Shown here piece by piece: positions 15,143-24,050 of a stretch of DNA of 48,180 nt. The position numbers were made by a program, and so were the translations under genes. Origin of the DNA: Chloroflexota bacterium (GTDB lineage Bacteria; Chloroflexota; Dehalococcoidia; CAUJGQ01); the NCBI GenBank assembly GCA_963170165.1, contig CAUJGQ010000029.1, forward strand, positions 1 to 48,180, written 5' to 3'. Every line of letters starts with the position of its first letter. Position 1 is the stretch's first letter. The notes below the pieces were generated by a model. The model worked only from the letters and a program-made list of their open reading frames with translations, was not told the origin of the DNA and did no database searches.

Positions 15143-16425
15143 ATGAGTTTTCGCGGGCACGCCTTGGGCTGATGCTGCAATACGGCGTGCTGATCGCGCT
15201 GCTGCTTGCGCTGGTCGCCGGCGGCGTGACCTGCGTCAGCATCCGCGAGTCCGGCCGCGCGGACGACGCCGAGCTGCGGCTGTTCGCCGAGGCCGCGGCG
15301 GCACGCCTGGCCGCGGGGCAACCGGCCACGGATTCGCCGGAGCGCGGGCGAGATAAGGAGGATGAGGACGACGACGACCACGATCGTGACCTGGAGCACG
15401 CCGGGCTCGTGCTGTTTGTCCTCCCGATAACGGACGGAAGCTTGCAGCCGGTGGCGAGCACCAGCGACGGGCTCCCCGACCTCCCGGCTGCGACCGCGGC
15501 GCTATCAGCTGCCTCGGGCAGGTTCGCCACCGTCGAGCGTCGGGGCGGGGAGGTGCGGCTGTATAGCCTGCGGGTAGCGCGCGACGGCCAGCCGGTGGCG
15601 GTGGTGCAGGCAGCACGCTCGCGCACGGCGGTGCAGAAGGCCGTCGGGCGGCTGCTGCTGGCAGTGGCGCTGATCGGTGCGGCCGGCGGGTTAGCGGCGA
15701 TGCTCGCCGGATACTGGCTGTCCGGACGGGCGTTGCGCCCGGTGGCGACGGCGTTGGCGCGGCAGCGGGCTTTCACGGCCGACGCCTCCCACGAGCTGCG
15801 CACGCCACTGACGCTGCTGCGCGGCAACGCCGAACTGCTCGCCCGCCATCCAGAGCGGCCGGTAGGCGATTCCGCTGAGCTGGTCCAGGACATGATCGAT
15901 GAAAGCGCACGGCTGGGGCGGCTGGTGGCTGACCTGCTGACGCTGGCACGAGCGGAAGCGGGTCAGGCGCCGCTCACCCGCCAGGCGGTGGACCTCTCGA
16001 ACGTGGCCACAGCCACCATCCGTGACCTGGAGCCGGCGGCATCAGCACGCGGGCTGTCGCTCACCGGCGACATCGCGCCGGCGGTGATCCTCCAGGCGGA
16101 CCCCGACCGCCTGCGGCAGCTGCTGCTCATCCTGCTGGACAACGCCGTGCGGTACACCGAACAGGGATCGGTCGTCCTGCGGCTGGCGGAAGAGGGCAAG
16201 CACGTGCTGCTGAGCGTCACCGACACCGGCCGCGGCATCGCGCCGGAGCACATGCCCCGTATCTGGGACCGCTTCTATCGCGCCGACCCGGCCCGCTCCG
16301 GCGACGGTGCTGGGCTGGGACTGGCCATCGCCAAGTGGATCGTGGAAGCGCACGGCGGCCGCATCGCGGTGGAGAGCCGGCCCGGCCGGGGCAGCACCTT
16401 CACCGTACGGCTGCCGCGCCGGTAA
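15139..16425 (+). CDS. membrane sensor histidine kinase with Asp-rich sensor loop
   Basis: 428 residues from the ATG at 15139, overlapping the regulator's stop. Helix 1 ~12-33, extracytoplasmic loop ~34-170, helix 2 ~171-194, a very short linker (no clear HAMP), H-box FTADASHELRTPL with His218, N-box LLDNAVRYT, G1 DTGRGIAPE, F-box IWDRFYRADP and G2 GAGLGLAIAKW. The sensor loop has a block of Asp/Glu/His at 72-87 (DKEDEDDDDHDRD), recalling both the acidic tail of the small protein encoded divergently and, functionally, acidic cation-sensing patches such as that of PhoQ. I infer sensing of a divalent or ferric cation; this is not proven by sequence. Confidence 0.95.
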   Translation: MNEFSRARLGLMLQYGVLIALLLALVAGGVTCVSIRESGRADDAELRLFAEAAAARLAAGQPATDSPERGRDKEDEDDDDHDRDLEHAGLVLFVLPITDGSLQPVASTSDGLPDLPAATAALSAASGRFATVERRGGEVRLYSLRVARDGQPVAVVQAARSRTAVQKAVGRLLLAVALIGAAGGLAAMLAGYWLSGRALRPVATALARQRAFTADASHELRTPLTLLRGNAELLARHPERPVGDSAELVQDMIDESARLGRLVADLLTLARAEAGQAPLTRQAVDLSNVATATIRDLEPAASARGLSLTGDIAPAVILQADPDRLRQLLLILLDNAVRYTEQGSVVLRLAEEGKHVLLSVTDTGRGIAPEHMPRIWDRFYRADPARSGDGAGLGLAIAKWIVEAHGGRIAVESRPGRGSTFTVRLPRR

Positions 16426-16522
16426 GGCACGCGCCGGCGCTGCGCTCAGTCACCATTCAGGGCGCCAGGTGCGCCGTGCGAATCTGCTTCCAGTCACGAC
16501 GCAAGACGAACCGCCGGCGAGC

Positions 16523-16545
16523 GGCAGCCGTCACTTACGGCTGCC
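16523..16545. terminator. hairpin at convergent gene ends (two-component / S41)
   Basis: GGCAGCCG (16523-16530), loop TCACTTA, CGGCTGCC (16538-16545): eight-base perfect arms. It spans the stop codon of the S41 gene and lies ~100 bp after the kinase stop. No T-run, so it is a candidate, perhaps bidirectional, terminator only. Confidence 0.4.
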
Positions 16546-17878
16546 CCACCATCGCGCGGCGCGCCAGCAAATAAGCGGCGGCGGCCTCGAGCGCGGGATC
16601 GCCCGGGGCGCTGCGCGTCACCAGCTCGTCGGGTTCCACACCTGGTCCGTCCACAGCGCGCTGCAACGGGCCGGCCAGCAGCCGGGCGCTGGTAATCACC
16701 ATCGCCGAGCCGTCCGCCAGTTCGGTGAGCGTGCCGGCATTGGCGCAGCCACTGGTGCGCTGACCGACGATGCGAGCCCGGCCCGTATCCTGCAACACCG
16801 CGGCAACGATCTCGGCGCCGGAGGCGCTCTGCGGCCCGACGAGCACGGCCATTGGCCGCTGCACCGCCAGCGCCGGGCCGATGGGCATCGCCTCCACCGG
16901 CGCCCGGCCGCGCTGTGCGGTCGTGATCGCCGGGATCTCGCGGGCGGTAAACAAGCCAAGCACGCGCAGCACGCTGGTCACCGAGCCGCCGGGGTTGTAG
17001 CGCAGGTCCAGCACCCACGCGGTTGCGCCCTGTTCTTCCAGTTCCAGCAGTGCGGCCCGCGTTTGCCGCTCGGTCGTGCCGTCGATGGCGAAGGTGCTGA
17101 TTGTAACGACGCCAATGCCATCCGGACGTAGCGCATGGGCCACCGCAGGGACATGCACCACGCCGCGGATGACCGTGATGAGGCGCGCTTCCAGCTCGCC
17201 GGCCCGCGCCACGGTGAACGACACTGGTGTGCCCGCCTCCCCGGCGATGCGGGAGCGCAGCGAGGCCGGCGTGTGCTCGGCGGCCGGCACACCGTCGATC
17301 GCCAAAATCACGTCGCCGGCCAGCAGTCCGGCCCGCTCGGCCGGGCTATCGGGAATGACACGGGTGATGGTGTAGGGAGATGTCGATGAAATCGAGATGC
17401 CAGCACCAACGAACCGCTGCTGTCCATCCAGTTGCTGGCGGAAGGCGGTGTAGCGCGCAGGGGTCAGGAAGTAGGTATGACACTCATTTCGTGCTTCGGT
17501 CATGGCGCCGATGGCGGTGTGGGCCAGGTCGCTGGGCAGAATCTGTCCGGCGACACGCCGTTCAAGCTCGGCGTAGCTCTCGGCGAAGAGCGCCCACGCC
17601 TCGCGCCGGCCGGCAGGCAGCGGCGGCAGAGCGGGCAGCCGGTCCACACCCGCGGCCAGCGCCGCGCCGGCCACCCCGCTCCACGCCTCCCCCAGCAGGG
17701 CCGCAGGATCCAGCGGGTCGACGTACAGGTTTAGCAGCCGGTCGTAAGCATCGCGCACCAGCAGCGCCCCAGCACGCTGCGCCTCGGCCGTGGGGGGGCG
17801 GGCGGGTAGCAGCACCGGTACCAGCGTAGCCAGCGCCAGGAGCATGAGCAGGGCAGCGCGGCGGACCCGGTGCCTCAT
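16535..17878 (-). CDS. S41-family (C-terminal-processing-like) PDZ protease, catalytic Lys replaced
   Basis: 447 residues from the ATG at 17878; RHRVRRAALLMLLALATLVP then looks like a signal peptide, so the protein is exported. Region ~35-150 is helical; the PDZ domain includes FVGAGISISS, ITRVIPDSPAERAGLLAGDVILAIDG and SLRSRIAGEAGTPVSF; the protease core contains IGVVTISTF, AWVLDLRYNPGG and GPQSASGAEIVAAVLQD. By alignment with Tsp/CtpA the nucleophile is Ser353 and the conserved Asp is Asp364, but where those enzymes have TFGKG this one has TSGCA, so the general base Lys is Cys378. It may be catalytically altered or belong to a Lys-less S41 subgroup. Stands alone; flanks a 134-bp spacer to the MaoC-like gene. 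Confidence 0.88.
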   Translation of the reverse strand: MRHRVRRAALLMLLALATLVPVLLPARPPTAEAQRAGALLVRDAYDRLLNLYVDPLDPAALLGEAWSGVAGAALAAGVDRLPALPPLPAGRREAWALFAESYAELERRVAGQILPSDLAHTAIGAMTEARNECHTYFLTPARYTAFRQQLDGQQRFVGAGISISSTSPYTITRVIPDSPAERAGLLAGDVILAIDGVPAAEHTPASLRSRIAGEAGTPVSFTVARAGELEARLITVIRGVVHVPAVAHALRPDGIGVVTISTFAIDGTTERQTRAALLELEEQGATAWVLDLRYNPGGSVTSVLRVLGLFTAREIPAITTAQRGRAPVEAMPIGPALAVQRPMAVLVGPQSASGAEIVAAVLQDTGRARIVGQRTSGCANAGTLTELADGSAMVITSARLLAGPLQRAVDGPGVEPDELVTRSAPGDPALEAAAAYLLARRAMVGQP

Positions 17879-18011
17879 CGATAATGGCTCCAACAGCGTC
17901 ATTATGGGAACTACGCGAGCGGGCACGCGCATGGATGTGCCCGCTGTTCCCAGACTAGCAGCCACCGCCGGCGGCATCAGGCCGCTGGAAACCGGCGGTG
18001 CAGGACAAACG

Positions 18012-18995
18012 TCATCCCTGCGCCGTCATCTCGATAACGGCAGAGCCGGCAACGGAGCGTTCGCCGCGGCTGTTCTCGGTCCAGACCTCGCAGTCCAGCA
18101 CGCGCCGGCCCTGCTCCTGCGTAGCGCGGGTAACAACCCCACGGATGGTGAGCGGGCGGCCGGTGCGGTCCGGGCGGCGGTGAGCGGCACGGACCGTACG
18201 CACCCAGCCATCCGGCCCGGCCACCCCCAGCAGATACTTGGAGAGCAGCGCCAGCTTGAACGGGCCGGGGAGGATCGTGCCGGGCAGGCCCGCCCGCCGC
18301 GCCACCACCGGGTCGTAAAAGAACGGCACAAACGCCCAGGTAAGCCCGCAGTAGCGCACCACCTGGTCCAGGCTGGGCCGCAACACGGCGGGGGGCAATT
18401 CGTCACCTTCGGCGTAGGCGCGAAGCGCAGCCGGTGGGTGCGGCGTCACGTGCGGGACAGCGGCATCAGCCAGCCCGGCCTGCTCCAGCGCCTCCGGATC
18501 GGCCTCCTCGCCCTCCGGGTCGGGCGCATAGCCGCGCGGGCGCTGCTCCTCCCGGTCATCACGGGCCGGTGTGGCATAGCGGATCATCGAGCGGCCGGCC
18601 TCAGCGACGGTCTCGCCGGCGGCGTCCGTAAAGCGGTAGGCCATCCGCAGGTTGAGCGTGTGGCCAAAGCGGCTGCCAAAACGCTCGTGCGCCGAGGCTA
18701 GGCCGCCGGAAAGCCGCAGATCCTCACCAGTGCGCAACGGCCGGTACACCGTCCACTCGTCGCCAGTCACCAGGCTCTCACGCGCGGCAGGCACCTCGGG
18801 CAGGGAGATGCCGGTCTCCAGCGCCAGCAGCACGTACGGAGGGGCGATGCCGCTCTGCCAGCGAGGGTCACCGTCCTGCATGGTCTCGGTCAGACGGCTG
18901 ACCAGTAGTGGTGTGATGCTCACCGTGCGCGCAATCGTCTCCTCACCCACCAGGGCGGCCAGTTCCTCGGAAATGAAGCTCTCGTCAGCACTCAT
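18012..18995 (-). CDS. MaoC / FAS1-dehydratase-like double-hotdog protein
   Basis: 327 residues. N-terminal half carries a FAS1-like dehydratase N-terminal hotdog (LVTGDEWTVYRPLRTGEDLRLSG, then MAYRFTDAAGETVAEAGRSMIRY). C-terminal half carries the second hotdog with the MaoC-type segment FVPFFYDPVVARRAGLPGTILPGPFKLALLSKYL, then the long strands RRPDRTGRPLTIRGVVTR and DCEVWTENSRGERSVAGSAVIEM. In the usual catalytic position (D...H of MaoC) the sequence is FYDP...; His is not obvious, so hydratase activity is uncertain. Such proteins act on enoyl- or hydroxyacyl-CoA in fatty acid or aromatic catabolism. Transcribed away from the MFS gene across a long inverted repeat. No clear ribosome site. 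Confidence 0.8.
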   Translation of the reverse strand: MSADESFISEELAALVGEETIARTVSITPLLVSRLTETMQDGDPRWQSGIAPPYVLLALETGISLPEVPAARESLVTGDEWTVYRPLRTGEDLRLSGGLASAHERFGSRFGHTLNLRMAYRFTDAAGETVAEAGRSMIRYATPARDDREEQRPRGYAPDPEGEEADPEALEQAGLADAAVPHVTPHPPAALRAYAEGDELPPAVLRPSLDQVVRYCGLTWAFVPFFYDPVVARRAGLPGTILPGPFKLALLSKYLLGVAGPDGWVRTVRAAHRRPDRTGRPLTIRGVVTRATQEQGRRVLDCEVWTENSRGERSVAGSAVIEMTAQG

Positions 18996-19002
18996 GACGG
19001 GA

Positions 19003-19160
19003 AGGGTACAGGGATTAGGGGCGAGGGGTTAGGGATAGGGGCCAGTACCCCGGTGCGCACGGCGCTGGCGATCCGGAGCGCCGCCCCGGGGATGCCCGTA
19101 GGGCAAGGGGGCGAGCGGCGCACCGATTCCCTATTCCCTGCTCGCTCCCCCCTGTACCCT
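19003..19160. repeat. 158-bp imperfect palindrome bounded by 11-bp inverted repeats
   Basis: AGGGTACAGGG (19003-19013) and CCCTGTACCCT (19150-19160) are exact inverted copies; inside them GATTAGGGGCGAGGGGTTAG on the left faces ATTCCCTATTCCCTGCTCGC on the right, and GGTGCGCAC faces GCGCACC nearer the centre. The element fills the divergent gap between the MaoC-like gene and the MFS gene and stops 6 bp before the MFS start. It resembles a small non-coding mobile or REP-type palindrome; alternatively it is a regulatory structure. Confidence 0.55.
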
Positions 19161-19166
19161 CGGAAG

Positions 19167-20390
19167 ATGAGCACACCGCGCCGCCCGACCGAGGCGCCGT
19201 TCCCGTGGCGACGCAATCTGGCGGGCATCTTCATCGCGGCCTTTGTCAGCCTGCTGGGGATCAACTTCGTCTTTCCGTTCATGCCGCTGTATGTGCAGGA
19301 ACTGGGCATCGAGGATGCGGATGCAGCGGCGGCGTGGACCGGAAACATCATCCTGGTCAGCGGGCTGGCCGGGGTGGTGGTGGCGCCGATCTGGGGACAG
19401 CTGGCCGACCGGCACGGGCGCAAACCGATGTTGCTGCGGGCGCTGATCGGCGCCGGTATCGCGCTGGCCATGATGGCCTTCGCCCGCGGCGTATGGGATC
19501 TGCTGCTGTACCGCACCCTGTTTAGCCTGCTGGCCGGCACCATCCCCGCCTCCAACTCGCTGATCGCCGCTCATACCCCAGCAGAGCATCTTGGCTCTTC
19601 GATGGGGCTCCTGCAGACCGCCATCCAGGCATCGAACACCGGCGGGCCGGTGCTGGGCGGCGTGCTGGCGGAGCTGGTGGGGCTGCGCGCCGCCTTCGTG
19701 CTCACCGGTGCGCTGTATGTGCTCTCGGGCGGCATCGCGGCCGTAATGGTCAAAGAGCGCTTTCGGCGGCCACCGGCGCGCCACAGCATCGCCCGCGGCG
19801 TGGCGCGTGACTTCCGCGCGGTGCTCACGAACGGGCCCTTACGCGCCACAATCGTGGTGCTGCTGCTGGCAATCGGCGGCAACAACGCCCTGTTTCCGGT
19901 ATTCCCCGTGTACATCCAGCAGACGAGCCACCCGGGCAGCGCGACGGCGGCAGCCGGGATCGCGTTCGGGGCGGCGGGGCTAACCTCAGCCGTCGGGGCG
20001 ATCCTGGCGGGACGGGTGCTGGGGCGGGCGGGCTACCGGCGGGTAGTGCTGGCCGCGGCGGCGGGGACGGCGCTGCTGTACCTGGTGTTCGCCACCCGGC
20101 CGCCGTTCTGGCCGTTCGTCGGCCTGATTGCGCTCTCAGGCTTGCTGCAGGGGCTGATGCTGCCGGCGCTGAACGCGCTGGTGGCGCTGCGCTCTCCCCG
20201 CGGCGGCGAAGGCGGCACCTTCGGCGTCGTGTCGGCCTTCCAGTCGCTCGGCTTCTCCGTGTTTCCCTTCCTGGGCGGACACATCGTCCAGTGGCTTGGG
20301 CTACGGGCCGTGTTCCTGTTCAGCGCCGCGCTGCTGGCTGGCACGCTGGTGGCCGCCTGGCGGTTGATTCACGACGAGCGGCCACACTGA
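19167..20390 (+). CDS. MFS transporter, multidrug-resistance type
   Basis: 407 residues from the ATG at 19167; the frame is open from 19053 but that part lies in the palindrome. Twelve hydrophobic segments are expected. Typical DHA1-type motifs: LLGINFVFPFMPLYVQELGI in helix 1, GQLADRHGRKPMLLRALIGAG as motif A in loop 2-3, the LLYRTLFSLLAGTIPASNSLIAA region of helix 4, and GLLQTAIQASNTGGPVLGGVLAEL as motif C of helix 5, which marks antiporters. Probably a proton-coupled exporter of small molecules. It points away from the MaoC-like gene and is followed at 61 bp by the MBL gene; export of the RiPP product is not suggested by its position. Confidence 0.93.
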   Translation: MSTPRRPTEAPFPWRRNLAGIFIAAFVSLLGINFVFPFMPLYVQELGIEDADAAAAWTGNIILVSGLAGVVVAPIWGQLADRHGRKPMLLRALIGAGIALAMMAFARGVWDLLLYRTLFSLLAGTIPASNSLIAAHTPAEHLGSSMGLLQTAIQASNTGGPVLGGVLAELVGLRAAFVLTGALYVLSGGIAAVMVKERFRRPPARHSIARGVARDFRAVLTNGPLRATIVVLLLAIGGNNALFPVFPVYIQQTSHPGSATAAAGIAFGAAGLTSAVGAILAGRVLGRAGYRRVVLAAAAGTALLYLVFATRPPFWPFVGLIALSGLLQGLMLPALNALVALRSPRGGEGGTFGVVSAFQSLGFSVFPFLGGHIVQWLGLRAVFLFSAALLAGTLVAAWRLIHDERPH

Positions 20391-20451
20391 CGCTCATCTT
20401 CGATTCGCGGTACCCTATGCGCCGGCAACGACTTTATGAGGAGGCGTCGCA

Positions 20452-21288
20452 ATGGCAGGCAGCAGCATGCGGGTCGGCGATGTCGAGATCATCGCGGTGC
20501 AGGACAGCCACTTTCCCTGCCCGACGAACGTTGGATTCCCCAGCGTGGCCAAGGAAACGTGGGAACAGCTGGCGCCGGACGTGGCGGCAACGGGCGTGGC
20601 CCAGCTGACCATCGGCTGCTTTGCCGTGCGCGCACCGGGGATGACGGTGGTCGTTGACACCGGCATCGGGCCGGCCGGGGCGCCCGGCTTCGGCATCGGC
20701 CCCGGCCGGCTACCGGACGCGCTCAAGGAAGCGGGTATCGCCCCCGAAGATGTGGATGCCGTGCTCATCACCCACCTGCACATCGACCATGTGGGCTGGA
20801 ACGCGCGCCTTGAAAACGGGGTAGCCATCCCCACCTTCCCGCGGGCGCGCTACTACTTTGGCCGGCGCGACTACGAGTTTTTCACCGCCGCTGATCAGAT
20901 TGAAGGCTCGGCGTTTCTTAAGGTGCAGGCCGTCCCGCTGGTGGAGCAGGGGCGCGCAGAGCTGTACGACGCAGAGACGCGGCTTGGTGGGACGATCACG
21001 CTGATCGCCACCCCCGGCCACACCCCCGGGCACGCCACCGTCGGAATCGCTTCCGGCGACGAGCATGGCTTCATCCTGGGAGATGTCGCACACCACCCGG
21101 CACAGGTCGGCAACCCCGGCATCCGCGCCGGCTTCGATGCCGACGGCGAGGAGGCACAGCGTTCCCGCGAGGCGCTGTGGGAGCGGCTCACCAGCCTCGG
21201 CGCCAAGGTGGCCGCCGGCCACTTCCCGCCCCCCGGCTTCGGCCGCGTCGTTCTCACCGAGGGACGGCGGCTATGGCAGGCATTGTGA
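20452..21288 (+). CDS. MBL-fold metallohydrolase
   Basis: 278 residues, ATG at 20452 with GAGGAGG about 10 nt upstream. The dinuclear zinc motif HxHxDH is present as THLHIDHVGW, followed by the third His in TPGHTPGHA, the bridging Asp in ILGDVAHHP and a final His in AAGHFPPPG. N-terminal DSHFPCP and CFAVRAPGMTVVVDTGIGP are usual for AHL-lactonase/alkylsulfatase-like single-domain members. It hydrolyses an ester, lactone or thioester; substrate not readable. Probably cotranscribed with the DUF35 gene 99 bp downstream. Confidence 0.92.
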   Translation: MAGSSMRVGDVEIIAVQDSHFPCPTNVGFPSVAKETWEQLAPDVAATGVAQLTIGCFAVRAPGMTVVVDTGIGPAGAPGFGIGPGRLPDALKEAGIAPEDVDAVLITHLHIDHVGWNARLENGVAIPTFPRARYYFGRRDYEFFTAADQIEGSAFLKVQAVPLVEQGRAELYDAETRLGGTITLIATPGHTPGHATVGIASGDEHGFILGDVAHHPAQVGNPGIRAGFDADGEEAQRSREALWERLTSLGAKVAAGHFPPPGFGRVVLTEGRRLWQAL

Positions 21289-21387
21289 CGCGTCTCCAGC
21301 TTTCCGCAGGGAACCACGATGCAAAGCTGACGTCACGGTCTGCTCATTTCATTGCGGACTGCGGTGCAGTTACGGAGGGTACGAGCC

Positions 21388-21885
21388 GTGCCGGAATACA
21401 AGGCGATGAACGTGGTGCTGCCCGAGGCCGACACGGAACTGCGGCCGTACTTTGTGGCAGCGGGCGAGGGACGGCTGGTGGCGAAGCGCTGCGGCGATTG
21501 CAGCCTGCTGCGCTATCCGCCGGGCGTGGCCTGCCCGTGGTGCTCATCGCTGTCATTTGACTGGGCAGACCTGTCCGGTGAGGGGACGATCTACAGCTAC
21601 GAGATCATCACTCAGGCGATTCAGCCCGGCTTCCGTGACTGGGTGCCGTATCCGCTGGTGCTGGTGGAACTGGATGAGCAGCGTGGCGTGCCGGCGGCAG
21701 ACGAGGCGCTGCGCGTCATCGCCAACCTGGTGACGGCGGATCTGCGCCCAGAGGCTGAGCGCAACGTCGCCATCGGCAGACGTGTGCGCGTCGTATTTCA
21801 GCCGCTGGGCGATGGGCTGGCCCTGCCCCAGTTTGCGCTGAGCGACCAGCCACCGGCCGCCGAGCCCTGGCAATATCAGGACTGA
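21388..21885 (+). CDS. Zn-ribbon / OB-fold (DUF35) acyl-CoA-associated protein
   Basis: 165 residues. GTG at 21388 chosen because GGAGGG lies 9 nt upstream; the ATG at 21352 has none. The rubredoxin-like zinc ribbon is RCGDC followed by CPWC, preceded by TELRPYFVAAGEGRLVAKR; the OB-fold follows (LSGEGTIYSYEIITQ, PYPLVLVELDE, IGRRVRVVFQPL, LPQFAL). DUF35 proteins normally partner a thiolase-like or HMG-CoA synthase-like enzyme and help bind CoA substrates; no thiolase gene is next to it here, which is unusual. It may serve a partner elsewhere or the MaoC-like protein. Confidence 0.9.
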   Translation: MPEYKAMNVVLPEADTELRPYFVAAGEGRLVAKRCGDCSLLRYPPGVACPWCSSLSFDWADLSGEGTIYSYEIITQAIQPGFRDWVPYPLVLVELDEQRGVPAADEALRVIANLVTADLRPEAERNVAIGRRVRVVFQPLGDGLALPQFALSDQPPAAEPWQYQD

Positions 21886-21934
21886 ACGCGCTGCCGTACA
21901 CTAGCACCGAGCATCGAGCACCGTGGAGGACCGC

Positions 21935-23947
21935 ATGACCGCCAGCCCAGCGCGCGCGATGACGCCCGAGGATATCACCCGCATCCAGTGGGTGAGTGAT
22001 GCCCAGCTCTCGCCCGATGGCAGCCGGGTGGCCTTCGTAGTTACCACGCTCAATCAGGACAAAGACGAGTACGTATCCAACATCTGGATGGTGGACACCA
22101 CCGGCGGCACGCCCCGTCGCTTCACCGGCGGCCCCAAGCGTGACACCGCCCCGCGCTGGTCGCCGGATGGCACCCGCCTGGCCTTCATCTCCGAGCGCGA
22201 AGCGAAGAAGCGGCCGCAGCTCTACGTCATCCCCGCCGGCGGCGGCGAACCGCAGCGCCTGACGGACATCAAGCGCGGCGTCGCCAACCCCGTTTGGTCG
22301 CCGGATGGCACCCGCCTGGCCTTTCTCACCAAGACCGGCGGCTGGGAGGAGCCGGAGGACGAGGCCGAAAAGGCCAAGAGCAAGCCCGCCCGGGTGATCA
22401 CCACACTCAAGTACAAGATGAACGGTGAGGGCTTCGTCTACGACCGCCGCCCGCACATCTTCATCATCTCCGCCGAGGGCGGCGAACCGAAACAAATCAC
22501 CGACGGCGATTACTCCGACAGCGCCCCGTCTTGGTCGCCAGACGGCCGGCAGATCGCCTTTGTCTCCTCCCGCCACGACGACCGCGACTTCGACAACGCC
22601 TCCGATATCTTCGTGGTCAGCGCCGAGGGCGGCGAGCCGCGCCGGGTGACAGGCTCCAGCGGCCCGGCCGCCGCTCCCGCCTGGTCACCGGACGGCGCCA
22701 CCATCGCCTATCTCGGCCACCGCTACAAGAATGAAGCGGGGCGAAACGTGCGGGTGTGGACGGTACCGGCCCAAGGCGGCGAACCGCGCTGCCTGACGCC
22801 GAACCTAGACCGCACCTGCCAGCCGTTCAGCGGCGGTGAAGCGCTCGCCTGGTCGCCGGACGGCGGTACCGTCACCTTCACCATCGAGGATCAGGGCAGC
22901 GTGCCGGTCTATCGGGTGGCGGCAGATGGCAGCAGCCCTCCGCAGTCCGTGATCATCGGTGAGCGACAGGTGACCGGCTCCAGTCTCAGTCGCGACGGCG
23001 ACCGGATCGCCTTCACCGCCACCGACCCGCTGCACCCGGCCGAGGTGTACCTCGCGCAGGCAAGCGGCGCAGAAGAGCGGCAGCTCACCGATCTCAACGC
23101 CGGCTGGCGGGCGGAGGTGGCGCTGTCGCGGCCGGAACGGCTGCGCTATGAACGAGCGGGCTACACGCTCGACTGTTGGGTGATGAAGCCGTTCGACTGG
23201 CAGGAAGGGCAACGCTACCCGGCGCTGCTGAACGTACACGGTGGCCCGGCCACACAATACGGCTACACGTTCTTCGATGAGTTTCAGGTGTACGCCGGCG
23301 CGGGCTACGCGGTCATCTTCACCAACCCGCGCGGCTCACAGGGCTACGGTGAGGGCTTCACCCGCGCGGTCATCGGCGATTGGGGCGGCGGCGACTACGC
23401 CGATATGATGGCCGGGCTCGACACTGCGCTGGCCGCGCACCCGTGGATGGACACCAGCCGCCTGGGGATCACGGGGGGCAGCTACGGCGGCTTCATGACC
23501 TCATGGGCGGTGGGCCACACCGACCGCTTCACGGCCGCCTGCTCGGAACGGGCGCTGAACACGCATTACAGCATGTTCGGCTCCAGCGACATCGGCCACT
23601 CCTTCCCGGAGAGTTATAGCGACGGCGCGCTGCCCTGGGACAACCTTGACTGGTATCTCAAACACTCCCCGCTCACTTACGCCAAGCACATCACCACGCC
23701 GCTGCTGATCATGCACTCCGAGGACGATCTGCGCTGCCCGATGGAGCAGGCCGAGCAGCTGTTTGCCTACCTGCGCAAAATGCGCAAAGAGGTACTGTTC
23801 ATCCGCTTCCCGGACGAAAGCCACGAACTGTCCCGTTCCGGGCGGCCCCGCCACCGGCTGGAACGTTTCCAGCACCTGCTGGACTGGTTCGAGAAGTATC
23901 TCACGCCAGAGAGCGTAGCCGCGGGCGAGAGAGCCGCGGTGAGGTAA
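21935..23947 (+). CDS. S9-family peptidase (acylaminoacyl-peptidase/prolyl oligopeptidase-like)
   Basis: 670 residues; ATG at 21935 is preceded by GGAGG at the right distance. N-terminal ~380 residues form a WD40-like/TolB beta-propeller with recurring 'W(S/T)PDG(T)' blades (APRWSPDGTRLAF, NPVWSPDGTRLAF, APSWSPDGRQIAF, APAWSPDGATIAY). The C-terminal alpha/beta hydrolase domain has the nucleophile in GGSYGGFM, the Asp in HSEDDLRCP and the His in DESHELSRSG. No signal peptide is seen, so it is probably a cytoplasmic oligopeptidase cleaving short or N-blocked peptides. Single gene; 37-bp gap after the DUF35 gene. Confidence 0.95.
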   Translation: MTASPARAMTPEDITRIQWVSDAQLSPDGSRVAFVVTTLNQDKDEYVSNIWMVDTTGGTPRRFTGGPKRDTAPRWSPDGTRLAFISEREAKKRPQLYVIPAGGGEPQRLTDIKRGVANPVWSPDGTRLAFLTKTGGWEEPEDEAEKAKSKPARVITTLKYKMNGEGFVYDRRPHIFIISAEGGEPKQITDGDYSDSAPSWSPDGRQIAFVSSRHDDRDFDNASDIFVVSAEGGEPRRVTGSSGPAAAPAWSPDGATIAYLGHRYKNEAGRNVRVWTVPAQGGEPRCLTPNLDRTCQPFSGGEALAWSPDGGTVTFTIEDQGSVPVYRVAADGSSPPQSVIIGERQVTGSSLSRDGDRIAFTATDPLHPAEVYLAQASGAEERQLTDLNAGWRAEVALSRPERLRYERAGYTLDCWVMKPFDWQEGQRYPALLNVHGGPATQYGYTFFDEFQVYAGAGYAVIFTNPRGSQGYGEGFTRAVIGDWGGGDYADMMAGLDTALAAHPWMDTSRLGITGGSYGGFMTSWAVGHTDRFTAACSERALNTHYSMFGSSDIGHSFPESYSDGALPWDNLDWYLKHSPLTYAKHITTPLLIMHSEDDLRCPMEQAEQLFAYLRKMRKEVLFIRFPDESHELSRSGRPRHRLERFQHLLDWFEKYLTPESVAAGERAAVR

Positions 23948-24015
23948 CGACGAGCAGCGGGCAACAGGCGAGAAGTCCGCCGCTCATAGGCCGGTGGCCC
24001 GCTGTACCAACTTCC

Positions 24016-24049
24016 GCTGACACGCGCAGACACTGACAGGCTGACACGC
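24016..24049. repeat. short direct repeat GCTGACACGC
   Basis: Identical decamers at 24016-24025 and 24040-24049, with CACTGACAGG between them, just before the TTG start of the next gene. Probably a decayed tandem repeat; no function inferred. Confidence 0.6.
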
Positions 24050-24050
24050 T

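Noticed and set aside
19167-20390. MFS gene as exporter of the RiPP product
   Set aside because: 7 kb from the cluster, on the other strand and beyond an unrelated two-component/redox module.
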